Below, one piece after another: positions 1-10,392 of a DNA stretch of 64,000 bases. The position numbers were made by a program, and so were the translations under genes. The notes beneath the pieces were generated by a model. The model was not told the DNA's origin. It searched no databases and saw nothing but the letters and a program-made list of their open reading frames with translations. Every line of letters starts with the position of its first letter. Within the stretch, counting starts at the first letter, position 1. Location of the stretch: contig JBITNC010000001.1 in NCBI GenBank assembly GCA_050084985.1, forward strand, positions 178,064,001 through 178,128,000, read 5' to 3'. The DNA comes from Nageia nagi (taxonomy: Eukaryota; Pinophyta).

Positions 1-1540
1 TAGGCTTAGGTGGTGGAACTAGTAATTTCCTCATAATCAAAGCCCTTATGAATTCATCAATATCATCTTTGTCAACCTTTCTAACTTCATTTGGTACTAT
101 TTATTATTATACTAATTATACTTTAGCTACTTTGCACTTCGTGGGATTGTTCCTTTTTGTACCAATGTTGAGGTTGTAAGGGTGACTTATCTCTTTTTTG
201 CTTTGATTTTAGTTTCCATTGTCCATATATGATGTTGAATTTTTCTTTTTTCAATAATGCCTTTAGAAACTCATCAAGAGGTAATTTACGATAATCAAAA
301 CATTCTGTTATGTACTTTGGTTGAAGAGATTCAATGAAAACTAGGATCTTCATATTATCATCTGCATGAATCTGATTAGCTTTTTTAGTCTAAAATCTAA
401 TGAATTTCTCAATAGACTATCCTTATCTTTGCTTTAGCTTCATTAAATCACTAATGTGACCTTTTTTGCAATGTGTATTTGATAATGATCATAAAATACA
501 ACCTTTAATAGTGAAAAATTGTTAATGATAGCGTGTGGCAACTTGTTAAACCATTCTATAGCTTCTCCTTTTAAATACAAAGGAAATAACTTCGCATGAA
601 AGTCCTCATCCAAGATGATTAATGAAATTTCATCACAAAGATACATACATGAATACAAGGATCAGTAATACCATCAAATTTTATAAATTTCAATACTTTG
701 CTAGAAAGTAACATGGTAGATCTAATTCGCATACACAAGGGATTATTGTCTTCATTTCATTCAGGATCTAAACCTTAACATTTTATTATTTTCAAGACTT
801 GTTGTTGTAGACCTTCAAATCTTTTTAGAGCTATCATTGGCAATGTTTTTTCCAAGGGTGGTTCTAGTATAACTACTTGAATGTTTTCCCTTGCATTTTC
901 TAATGGTTGTTCGAAATGTTTTCGTTCTTCATTTGAATGTTGGTAATAACTATCTAGGATTGAAGACTTCAAAAGCTTTTATTTTATTATTTATATCACG
1001 AATGATATTCTTCAAAGTTGATGAGACTAACCACTCTCTATCATCATGAGGCATCAATATCATGTGTTCTCTGTTACACTTGAGTACTTCTGCATATTTG
1101 ATGTTATTTTCTTCTTCAATTCATCCGAAAATGGGTTGCATAGATTGATTAAGTAATTTATCTACCTCTTCTTTTTTTCTCATCTATGTGAGTGCAATGG
1201 ACCGATTACTTACTCTTAATTTGAAATATTCCTATCCTATTTCTATAATCATTTTAAACTTTTTGAAGTATGCACTTGTAATATGATACCTTTTCTAGTA
1301 TACTAATTTCTACAATGCCTAACTCATCTACTGAATGAATAAATTTGGATATGATCTTGTTATCTTCATCTGACCAATCTAGATATGGTGTATCTACCTC
1401 TTCAAGATTTTTTTTATCTCTTCATACTTGGTAGAATCTTCTTGCTCACACTTATCTTCAATAAAAATATTTGTATCTTCATCAAAATCAAGAACTTGTT
1501 CATCCTATCTATTCTATTCAAATTGTATGGATGGATCATT
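1..1540 (-). pseudogene. Element G: decayed Ty3/gypsy-type gag region, part nearest the 3' side
   Basis: Read on the minus strand this stretch holds short open segments separated by stops. The piece at 443-658 has the look of a retrotransposon gag core: a 'LFPLYLKGEAIEWFNKLP' run followed by an F-x(n)-F-x-HY segment, as in Ty3/gypsy capsid domains. Segments at 123-353 and 775-972 are lysine/glutamate-rich and fit flanking gag sequence. The frame entering at 1540 continues in the same phase from the stretch at 9784-9877 once element A and one TSD copy are set aside. The element runs off the left edge, so protease and polymerase, if present, are outside the window. The family call rests on the gag core only. 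Confidence 0.6.
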
Positions 1541-1545
1541 GTTAT

Positions 1546-2034
1546 TGAAGGAATTAGTTCTACACTAATCCTCAAGGTCCAAGACTATAGGAAACTTAAT
1601 CATTCAACATCTACAAGCTAATAACACCATTCACACAAGATAACATCAATATAAGTGGTTCCTCCCTCCTTGGGAGTGCATCCACAACTAGATCTCAATT
1701 CTCAAACTATGCACCCTCTTACTACAATTCCTTTCTCTCCTACACAAACTAGTAGAGTAATCTTACTCAAAATCTAAGTTATATTACAAGAGAAGAGGCC
1801 CTCTATTTATAGCATGAGAGCACCTCTCTAACCTCCCTTTAACCTAAGGGTAAGGTTAGGGTTACAATAAATATATTACCTAACTTTAACCTACCAACTA
1901 ACCACTTGGTAAGGTCAAATTTTACATGATAAAGAATTCAATTAATCCCTTAAGGTATCTACATATCCTTTAAGTGATTAATTAAATTTACAAGGAGTTT
2001 AGATATTCACAATATTTCATTACAAATTCTAACA
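1546..2034 (-). repeat. Element A 3' LTR
   Basis: 489-bp LTR with TG...CA ends, matching 9290-9778 with about 14 substitutions and no gaps. It lies directly next to the polypurine tract at 2035-2045, which marks it as the 3' LTR of a minus-strand element. A TATA-like box (GCTATAAATAG on the minus strand, near 1795-1812) lies mid-LTR. Confidence 0.95.
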
Positions 2035-2045
2035 CTCCCTCTTAA
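2035..2045 (-). other. Element A polypurine tract
   Basis: Minus-strand TTAAGAGGGAG directly abuts the 3' LTR. This purine run is the expected plus-strand primer of reverse transcription. The same position in B (23571-23581) and D (25742-25752) holds TTAAGGGGGAG. Confidence 0.85.
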
Positions 2046-2785
2046 TGCAATATTGGGATAGAGCATAGAAGAGAGAAGAGAGAGAGTAAGAGAGAGTTCT
2101 CCTTCATAGAGATACAAGCAGAGATGAGAACATTTACATATTTGATAATCTTTTTGAGAACTAGTTTGAGACTCACTACATTCCCATTTGACAAAATGGT
2201 TTACAATACAATCATTAACCACAATTGGTTTCACTGTATATAGTAGTCAATCAACTTTAAGCTGACATGTGAGTCTCCATGAGCTTGCTTACACAAGGTG
2301 AGTAACCTGCATTTTTGAAGAAGATCCTGCATGCTACAAGCACCTCATGAACAAAATCAGTTAGATGCATCATATATTCATTTTATTAATAAGAGAATCA
2401 AATAATGTCATCTTATAAATAACTGATCAATGGTGCACTATAAGTCATCACGGAGATGCCAAGCCATCACTCATAGTCACCCATTGTATATAGACATGTG
2501 TTGATTATTAATAGAGCATAACATATAGACAATTGTACAATGCCTAAAGACACATACCAAATATTCTCATATGAATACTTGAACAATGAAACTGATTGAT
2601 CAATTATATGCTCAAAAAATTGTACAACAAGTTTCTCACGCAGAGCAAACTTACCACGGAGGTATAAAATCTACAAGAAGTTCCTCACAAAGAGCGAACT
2701 TACCACGGAGGTATATCATAATCAACACTATATAATAACAAAAAAGAGGCCTCTTAGAGGTGAAGTTGTCATCACTAATAAAAGT

Positions 2786-5617
2786 TCAAACTTCACTCCC
2801 CCTTGAGGGCAACTTCACCAACCCGAGAGAATCCCTAAGCTTGCTAAACTGAGCTTCAGGAAGGGGCTTGGTGAATAAATCAGTGGAGTTTACAGTAGAT
2901 GGACAATACTCCAAGTGTATGATGTCATCTAGAACCTTCTTCCTGATAAAATAGGCTTATATTTCCACATGTTTGGTTCTCTGATGGAACACAGGATTCT
3001 TAGCCAAAGAGATAGCCGATTGATTATCTGAAGAAATAAGATATGGGCAATTTTGCTCATACCCAATTTCGTTCAGAAGATGCCTCAGCCAAATAGCTTC
3101 CTAGGCGGCAACAGACATAACTCGATATTCAGCTTCTATGGTAGAAAGAGTCACAGTAGGTTGCTTCTTGGAAGCCTAAGAGATAGCACCTAAACTAATG
3201 CTAAACACATATGCAGAAGTTGATTTTCTATCATCTCTATCTCCCCCATAATTAGAATCTAAGAACCCAGAGAGAACAATCGAGGGTACTTTGGAATACT
3301 TAAGAGCAAGATCCTTTATCCCTGCCACATACCTCAAGATTTACTTAATAGCATTGAGGTGTTCAACATATGGTTTTTGCATGAATCGTGCCATTAGATT
3401 TACTGCAAAGGCAATATCAAGTCGAGAGATAGTCAGATATAGAAGACTACCGATCAATTACCTATAAGCTGTAGCATCAGCCAACTGAGAATCTGAGCTC
3501 AGAGATAGAACAATTCTAGGAGAAATAGGTATTGCAGCATATCTACACTCCTCCATTCCAAACTTTTGCAAGATGTCTGATATATACTTATATTGACTAA
3601 GATAAGTACAATCTTTGTATTGGTATAACTTGCATCCCAAGATAGTAATGCAATAAACCTAGATCAGTCATTTCAAATGTTGCCTTCAGTTTGGATATGC
3701 ACTCTTGGATGATTTCAATATTATTGCCAATTATGAGAAGATCATCCACATAAAAGAGAATTAAGACCACGTCTTTTCCTTGATTGAGTACATAGAGATC
3801 TGAGTTAGAGAAGCACTTGGAAAAACCAATATCTGCAAAGAATCCTGAAATTTTCTTGTACCATGCTCTAGGTGCTTGCTTAAGTCCATACAAAGATTTT
3901 TTTAGCTTACACACAAAAGACTCTTTACCTTCTGGAATAAATCCTTCTGGTTGATTCATGTAGATTTCTACATCCAAGTCACCATTGAGAAATGCACTCT
4001 TGACATCAAGTTGAAAAACTTTCCATCCTTGAGCTGTAAAAAGAGCAAGGATTATCCTGACAGTAGGCATCTTGGCCACAGGACCAAAGGTTTCCTCATA
4101 ATCAATACTATATTTCTGAGCGAATCCTTTGGCCACTAACCTTACTTTATATTTTTCAATTTCTCCATCAGAATTGTACTTGACCTTGTATATCCATTTA
4201 TTTCCAATCATATTTTTCTCATTGGGATAAGGAACCAAATCCCAAGTTTCATTTTTCATGAGCGCCTCATACTCAACTTTCATAGCTTCCATCCAACACT
4301 CTTGCTTGGAAGCTTCTTTGAAGGTTGATGGCTCATTCATATTATCAATTTTGGTAAATAAAGATTTATTCAAGGTCATACTCCTTATAATTCTTTGAGC
4401 TGGAGAATTTTGCTCTTGTGGTGACTTCCCTACATGATCATCCAACCAGTTAGGTGTAGGCAAAGAATCATCTGAATCAGACACCTTAGCATGAGAAGTC
4501 ATATCCTCATGAAGTTCATTGAACTTGACATCCCTAGAAACAAAGACTATTTTATAGGATGAGGAGTAGAGCCTGTAACCTCTATGTTGATTATCATACC
4601 CCATAAAGATGCATTTTTCTGATCTTTTATCCAACTTGTTTCTTTTCTCTGAGGTAATGAAGGCAAATGCATCACAACTGAAGACCCTAAAGTGTGATAT
4701 GTTAGGTTTCTTTCCTTTCCATGCTTCATATGGAGTTTTACCTTCAACTACTTTAGTAGAACACCTATTTAGGGTGTGAATAGTAGTGTGAACAGCTTCA
4801 TCCCATAAGAAACTAGGAAGGTTACCCAACATGCACCTTGCCATTTCCATAATGGTTCGATTCTTTCTTTCAACAACTCCATTTTGTTGAGGGGTGTAAG
4901 GGATTGTGAATTGCTGCTTGATCCAATGTTTAACACAATAGTCGTTAAACTCATTGCTATTATACTCACCCCCATTATCAGATCTCAACATCTTGATCTT
5001 AAAATTAGTTTGATTTTCAACAAGAGCCTTGAAGTCTTTAAACCTGTCAAAAGTTTGATCCTTGTGCTCAAGTAGATAACCAAATGTCATCCTGCTGAAT
5101 TCATCAATGAAGGTCAGAACATAAGAAGTTCCCCTAGAGACTTAGTCTAAAACAGACCCATCAAATCTGAATGCATAGGTTGAAGAGGATGAGTAGCCTG
5201 AGTTGCCTTATCTTTTTCAAACTTTTGCCTATTCATCTTTCTTAGAATGCACCTTTCATAGAGACCAATTATGGATGAAATATTAGGTAAACCTTCCACA
5301 AGTTCTTGATTTTTCATATCTTGAATACTCTTATGGTTAAGGTACCCTAATCATTGATGCCAAAGATTACCCTTTGAATAAACATTTGCAGCAAGACACA
5401 TCTTTGAAGGAACTTGATCCACAGTATAAAGGTCATCCTTTACTGATCCTTTCATCAAGGTGGCAAGTCCTTTCTTAACACACTAGGAGTGTGAGGTAAA
5501 CTCAAATGAGTATCCTTTCCTTGTAATCTGAATTACAGAGATAAGATTCATCCTTAGTTTAGGCACATAAAAGACATTATCAAGAACCTTTCCATGAATC
5601 TTCACACTCCCTATTCC
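2786..5617 (-). pseudogene. Element A pol: integrase, reverse transcriptase, RNase H (lightly broken)
   Basis: The longest open part is 3597-5090 (minus). It carries the integrase core (SDNGGEY, then TPQQNGVVERKNR with the catalytic E), the copia RT block beginning SAFLNGDLDVEIYM and LYGLKQAPRAWY, and the RT catalytic YVDD. Upstream, 5091-5617 holds the GAG-pre-integrase segment (LWHQ-LGYLNHKSI) and first integrase aspartate (HSDLMG), with stops and a frameshift near 5090. Downstream, a frameshift near 3640 leads into RNase H (GGDRDDRKST...SGY-like, LSTIEAEYRVMS) and the C-terminal FTKPLP motif, ending at a TGA at 2786-2788. Several stops, mostly explainable as C-to-T changes, make it inactive, but every domain of a Ty1/copia polymerase is recognisable in order. 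Confidence 0.93.
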
Positions 5618-6702
5618 TTAAACATCAAGGACTGAATTATTACCTATCACAATTGCATCCTTCTTGTACTTATGAAAGTTTTCAAACTTATCTTTTTCAT
5701 AACACATGTGATTAGTGCATCCTAAATCAACAATCCAATCATTTGAAATAGTTTGAGTCACTGAGTAGTAAGCAACAGTAGCAGCATGCTTGTTCTTCTT
5801 TTTATTATTGAAATTTTTCACATTTGCATTTCCCTTGCCTTTTTTAGCAAATTTCTTTTTATGATAATCATACTCTTTATGACCAAAGATGCCACAAAAG
5901 TTACAATTTCCATCAAACTTTTCCTTAGGTGTTGGATTGCTTGATCCAGCTTTGTTATTCCTTTGCTTGAAGTTGCCATTATTGTTGCCCTTTTTCTCAT
6001 GCTTCCTGAAGGTAAGTGAGGATTTGTTATCTTTGGATTTATAATGATTGAACTTCTTCTTGAAAGGAGTTTTGGTTGCTCTTAGAGCAATGTTATTGTC
6101 CTTTGGAGAAAAGTTCAACATTTTCTTATTCAAAGTTTCTTCATGCTTCAGAAGGAGTCTAGAAAGGTTATCAAGAGAGATGAAATCTTCTTCATCATCG
6201 AGCCTAGTTTCCATAACTGTGACAAAGTTACTGAACTTTGTAGAAAGGCTTTGAAGAATGATGAAGACCATGAACTCATCATTGATCCAGTTGCACCCAC
6301 AGCCAACCAATTGTGTCCTGAGGTCAATGATTTTGGTCAAGTAAATAGAAGCACTTTCATCTTCACCTTGATGATATTGCAACAAATTTTATAAAATAGT
6401 GAACCTCCTTGAAAATTTTGACCCAAGGTAAATTTCTTTAGCCTATCCCAAGCTTCCTTTGCTGATGTTGAAGAAGAGATCATGAGAAGTACATCATCTA
6501 AAACTACATGATAAATCATTGAAGTTGCTAACTCATTCTTTGAGTTGTAGATTTCAAGAGCCTTCTCATCTGTAGGAGCGACCAAGTCTTCATTAACTAT
6601 CTGCCACAGCTTCCTTGCTTGTAACTCAGCTTTCATACAAGGTTCCCATATGCCTAAGTTGGAACCGTCAAGTATATGCTTGGGTATGAAGGTTTTAACC
6701 AT
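5618..6702 (-). pseudogene. Element A gag and protease (frameshifted)
   Basis: Start chosen at the ATG at 6700-6702 (MVKTFIPKHILDGSN), because B and D have the same start context. The N-terminal part is copia gag (UBN2-like; ILDGSNLGIWEPCMKAEL, EAWDRLKKFTLG). A one-base frame offset near 6385 separates it from the rest (QGEDESASIYLTKIIDLRTQL and LSRLLLKHEE), followed by a basic stretch, a zinc knuckle CNFCGIFGHKEYDY in which the last Cys is Tyr, and the protease WIVDLGCTNHMC, where the usual D-S/T-G reads D-L-G. The frame ends in a TAA at about 5618. The same frame offset is found in B and D. Confidence 0.9.
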
Positions 6703-6829
6703 TGCTACACAAAAGTAAATAAGCAAGAAGAATGAATAAATTTTTACAATTTACCATCTATACAAATCAAACATTGATAAGTAAACATGTCCCACATGTG
6801 CAAACTTATAAACCAAGATCCATAGAAGG

Positions 6830-7440
6830 ATAAAGTTGAGGTTGTTTTCTTGTATAGAATTAGGCCTTCACTTGGATGCCTGCAAAGTGGAGCCCAAGTA
6901 CTACCAGTCTTCAACCAATTCACCTTGGTCAGTAATATACTCTCTCAAGAAGAAGTACCAACTATTTTCCAAGGATCCGACATATGTTGGACTGACCATT
7001 TTAATTATCTTGTTTAAGGTTTTCAAGTTTTCCTCCTAGGTTATCAGGATAATCCCCGAATGGACGTGCGGACATGTGGTATCACTACACACATGCCTGT
7101 CCACCTAATAGAGTTATGTCCAATCCAACAGAGGTCTTAGGGGCAATTAAGATGGATTTACCACCACTTGGTTCTTCGAACTAAAAAGGCTCCAGTCTGC
7201 CCTATCCTCCCCTCGTGGCTCCCCAAACAAGTCATGTTGTGGAAAAGTATGTGCGGATGTGTTTATATTAGGGGTTACTTTCAATATTTTGCATTTTGCA
7301 AGTATAAAGCAATTATGCAAAAATATAAAGTAAAGTATTAAAAATACATCATCCACAAGAACTTGAAATATAAGAGTCCAATGGGTTTTGTACTAACCCC
7401 TAAAGGACATTTTTACATTTTGCATTCTTGCTCAAGTTCA
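6830..7440 (-). repeat. Element A copy of the conserved leader block
   Basis: About 600 bp just upstream of gag that aligns, in the element's own orientation, with 13487-14110 (B), 30650-31245 (D) and 57560-58165 (E). Shared landmarks include GATGTCCTTTAGGGGTTAGT near the far end and CCAACTAGTTGAGGATTGG-type and GACAAGAAAATAAGCCTCAA-type stretches near gag. Non-coding or nearly so; a short open frame in it is discussed as a finding. Confidence 0.8.
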
Positions 7441-9275
7441 TAAATTCATTCATCACTTTAATGAATTTAAAAAAAGGCTAAGTCCTACTTAGCATTAATC
7501 CATTCATTAATTTTTTAAAAAAAAATTGCATAAGTTCTATACTTTACATGAATTCATTTTTAAATGTTCTAATTCCTACTCATGACTAGTAAAAAGAAAT
7601 GTCACAAATCACTTAGCAAAGAATGCCTAGGGTTTATTCATAACTTAACATTTAATGAATAAGTCCATTCATACTTGGCATAAATCATGAATTCATAGCT
7701 AATGCTTAAGTCCTACTTTAGCATTAGTTTAAGCATTTAGAGAATTAAAAAAAAATGCATAAGTTAAGCATTAACAAACTTGACATTTAATGACTCCAAA
7801 AGGCACTAAATTCTCCCCCTTTTAAGGTTTTATCCCTAAAACTTGTATGCTAAAAAAAATTAGTGGGCCTAGCATACTTAAATTACCTTAGCAAATTTTT
7901 TACTAAAAAAGTTTTGCCTAAGTAAATTACCATACTTAGAGAAAAAAAATTATACTCCAAAATATCTTCCATGTGCCACATTTTTTAAAAAATTGGAATA
8001 GCATTTAAGAGTAATGATGCATAATGTATAAAGGAGATGTCTTGCAAGCAAAGAAAAAATAAATGCCTACCAAAGAAGGATATATTTGCTTCTAGAGAGC
8101 TTGCAAGTATTAATGAAAAAGAAAGGAGACCTATGCATAGTTAATGCTACTTTTACCTAAGCACTCAAAGTTATAAATGCTTTTAGGTAAGAAGAATGGC
8201 TACCCTTCCCTTACCAAGAAGGAGTAAATGTTGCTTTGCATCTGCATTTAAGAATATGCAAGTAGTCAACAAAAAAATTAAATGCACAAGAAAAAAAAAG
8301 GACACCTCCAACTTTATTCTAAGACAAGGAGGGCAATGTTAAGGAGAAGTTGTAGAGGGAGGAGAAGAGGGTTGCGTAGGAGAAGAGTAGATGTTAAAGG
8401 GACATGGAGAGCACAGAGGTGAGCACATAGAGATTCGGTGCATGAATTGTTTGATAAGATGCTGATGTAGAAAAAGTTTAATGGACTACAATGATAGCAG
8501 GGTATGTACGAAATGGACATGCTAAAAGGGAGCATGAATTGTTTGACAAGATGTCGATGTAGATACAGTTTTGTGGACTTTGCCATCAGTCTACCATAGC
8601 AGGGGTGTTTGGTTTGAGAGCAGGGATTTGGTGCGATACCAAGGTGTTTAAAGAAAGGAGAGACAGTTGGCATTTTGGCCATGAGGTGTTTTCTTGGGCA
8701 GAAGTGCATTATAACAATCATACAGTACATGAGCAAAACACATAATGTACTGTTTACCACAAATAATCATACATAATTCTCTATACACTTTGTAGCAAGG
8801 AGGTTGGCTGTAGTTGGTTGAGGAGCGATGCAAGAAAGGTTGCAAGGGTCAGACATGTTCAGGGCTCTAACTACATTTTAGAAGTGGTCGCGAGGTAGTG
8901 TGAGATGGTGGCTACGCACTGGTAGAGGAAGGGGAAGTGTAGATCATAATTTTGCTTGCTGTAAACACATATAAACATTATTATCTAACACGTTTCAGCA
9001 TGGATTCGACTTGCCTTGGTAATGCTTGTAATGCAGAACACCTTGGCAATGCTTGTAATAGAGTTATGTCTATTTTGATCATATTTTGCAAAAAATAAGC
9101 TCCAATATCTCATAAAATATGTTAGTATCTAATGCAATAATCCATAAGATAACCAAAGGAGGAGGAAATTTATACCTTCTCTTAGTTTTACCTCACCAAT
9201 GGGATGTAAGATGAGGAATGAAGAAGGATCACTAAGATGTAGCTTCCACACCAAAAAGAAAAGCTTTCACACCAA
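7441..9275 (-). other. Element A leader, outer part
   Basis: Long stretch between primer site and conserved leader block. 7441-8290 is AT-rich with poly-A/T runs and no believable gene. 8290-8960 is different in composition (more G on the plus strand) and contains PPR-gene debris, listed separately. 8970-9275 is again similar in character to the leader next to the D primer site. Confidence 0.6.
8440..8615 (+). pseudogene. PPR gene fragment inside the element A leader, antisense to A
   Basis: On the plus strand two tandem matches to pentatricopeptide repeat ends are readable: HELFDKMLM at about 8440-8466, then, after one stop, WTTMIAGYVRNGHAKR at 8482-8529 running into a second HELFDKMSM. This is the standard PPR pattern W-x-x-M-I-A-G-Y-x-x-N-G-x...ELFDKM, with repeats about 30 residues apart. 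Further decayed sequence to about 8760 may belong to it. Stops and indels show it is not functional. PPR proteins bind organellar RNA; here only a relic of the coding sequence is seen. It is antisense to the retrotransposon, as is the PPR relic in element B. Confidence 0.8.
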
Positions 9276-9287
9276 GCTCTCATACCA
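9276..9287 (-). other. Element A primer-binding site
   Basis: Minus-strand TGGTATGAGAGC, two bases inside the 5' LTR, matches the initiator-Met tRNA 3' end complement TGGTATCAGAGC with one mismatch. Confidence 0.85.
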
Positions 9288-9289
9288 AT

Positions 9290-9778
9290 TGAAGGAATTA
9301 GTTCTACACTAATCCTCAAGGTCCAAGACTATAGCAAACTTAATCATTCAACATCTACAAGCTAATAACACCATTAACACAAGATAACACCAATATAAGT
9401 GGTTCCTCCCTCCTTGGGAGTACATCCACAACTAGATCTCAATTCTCAAACTATGCACCCTCTTACTACAATTCCTTTCTCTCCTACACAAACTAGTAGA
9501 GTAATCTTACTCAAAATCTAAGTTATATTACAAGAGGAGAGGCCCTCTATTTATAGCATGAGAGCACCTCCCTAACCTCCCTTTAACCCAAGGGTAAGGT
9601 TAGGGTTACAATAAATATATTACCTAACTTTAACCTACCAACTAACCACTTGGTAAGGTCAAAGTTTACATGATAAAGAATTCAATTAATCTCGTAAGGT
9701 ATCTAAATATCCTTTAAGTGATTAATTGAATTTACAAGGAGTTTAGATATTCATAATATTTCATTACAAATTCTAATA
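9290..9778 (-). repeat. Element A 5' LTR
   Basis: 489-bp partner of 1546-2034, next to the primer-binding site, hence the 5' LTR of this minus-strand element. It is followed by the GTTAT target duplication at 9779-9783. Confidence 0.95.
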
Positions 9779-9783
9779 GTTAT

Positions 9784-9877
9784 TATCTATTAGGATTGGG
9801 TTATCAACCTGAGCTTCCTAATGAAGCAAATATTTCTTCCCAATGAAGCAAATATTTTAATGTAGTAGGCTAAGTTT
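9784..9877 (-). pseudogene. Element G: short piece between insertions A and B
   Basis: A 94-bp piece of the older minus-strand reading frame left between two copia insertions. Read on the minus strand it continues in phase both from 24087 (upstream, across B) and into 1540 (downstream, across A), with two stops. The last five bases, AGTTT, are one copy of the element B target duplication. Confidence 0.7.
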
Positions 9878-10377
9878 TGTTGGAATGTATAATGCATTAT
9901 TGTAAGGTTTTGTAATGTTCCTCTTTGTATATTCACTAATACTTAATGGTATCACTAGATACCTTAAGTATTTAAGTGAATATGATAATGTAACTTATCC
10001 TACACTCCATCTCATGAGCATGCCCCTTGGGTAAAAGGGAGTAGCATGTCATGCCTTTGTACAATGGTTAAAAGGGTGATCCAAAGGGGGATTTTAGCCT
10101 ATAAATAGAAGACCCCCTCTTTGTGATTATATACCAATTTGAGAAGCAAAATTACACTCTAGGATAGTGATTAGGAGATGAAGTTAGGAGGATTGTAAGA
10201 GAGTTGTCTTTGTGAATGAAATAAGATCTAGTTAGTGGATGTAATCCTAGTTGGAGGAACCACTTTATATCTTGAGTCACTTTGTGAGAGTGTTTGTGCT
10301 TTAGAATATTGTTGGATGAGAGAGATTTCATATAATCTTGGGCATTTAGGAATTAAATGTATGTGTTAGTTCCTTCA
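9878..10377 (+). repeat. Element B 5' LTR
   Basis: 500-bp LTR, TGTTGGAATG...TTCCTTCA. It contains a TATA box (CTATAAATAG near 10099-10108) about two-fifths of the way in, the likely start of the R region. The same LTR type occurs at 23582-24081, in D and, decayed, at 54367-54843. Confidence 0.95.
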
Positions 10378-10380
10378 TTT

Positions 10381-10392
10381 TGGTATCAAAGC
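10381..10392 (+). other. Element B primer-binding site
   Basis: TGGTATCAAAGC, three bases after the 5' LTR, matches the initiator-Met tRNA complement TGGTATCAGAGC with one mismatch. Confidence 0.85.

Larger units (their letters stand above)
1546..9778 (-). mobile_element. Element A: Ty1/copia LTR retrotransposon, complete ends
   Basis: Two 489-bp direct repeats (1546-2034, 9290-9778) bound the element, flanked by a perfect 5-bp duplication GTTAT at 1541-1545 and 9779-9783. On the minus strand the order is 5' LTR, primer site (9276-9287), 2.56-kb leader, gag, protease, integrase, reverse transcriptase, RNase H, polypurine tract (2035-2045), 3' LTR, the copia order. By eye the two LTRs differ at about 14 of 489 positions (near 97% identity), making A the youngest complete insertion here. 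The outer base of the right LTR end has CA changed to TA. It sits inside element G. Confidence 0.95.

Noticed and set aside
6048-6394. Plus-strand open frames over element A gag
   Set aside because: Shadows of the minus-strand gag frame, which has clear domain motifs.
8314-8760. 148-codon minus-strand open frame in the element A leader
   Set aside because: It is the complement of the PPR relic; the PPR motifs read on the plus strand explain the sequence and the minus frame resembles no protein.
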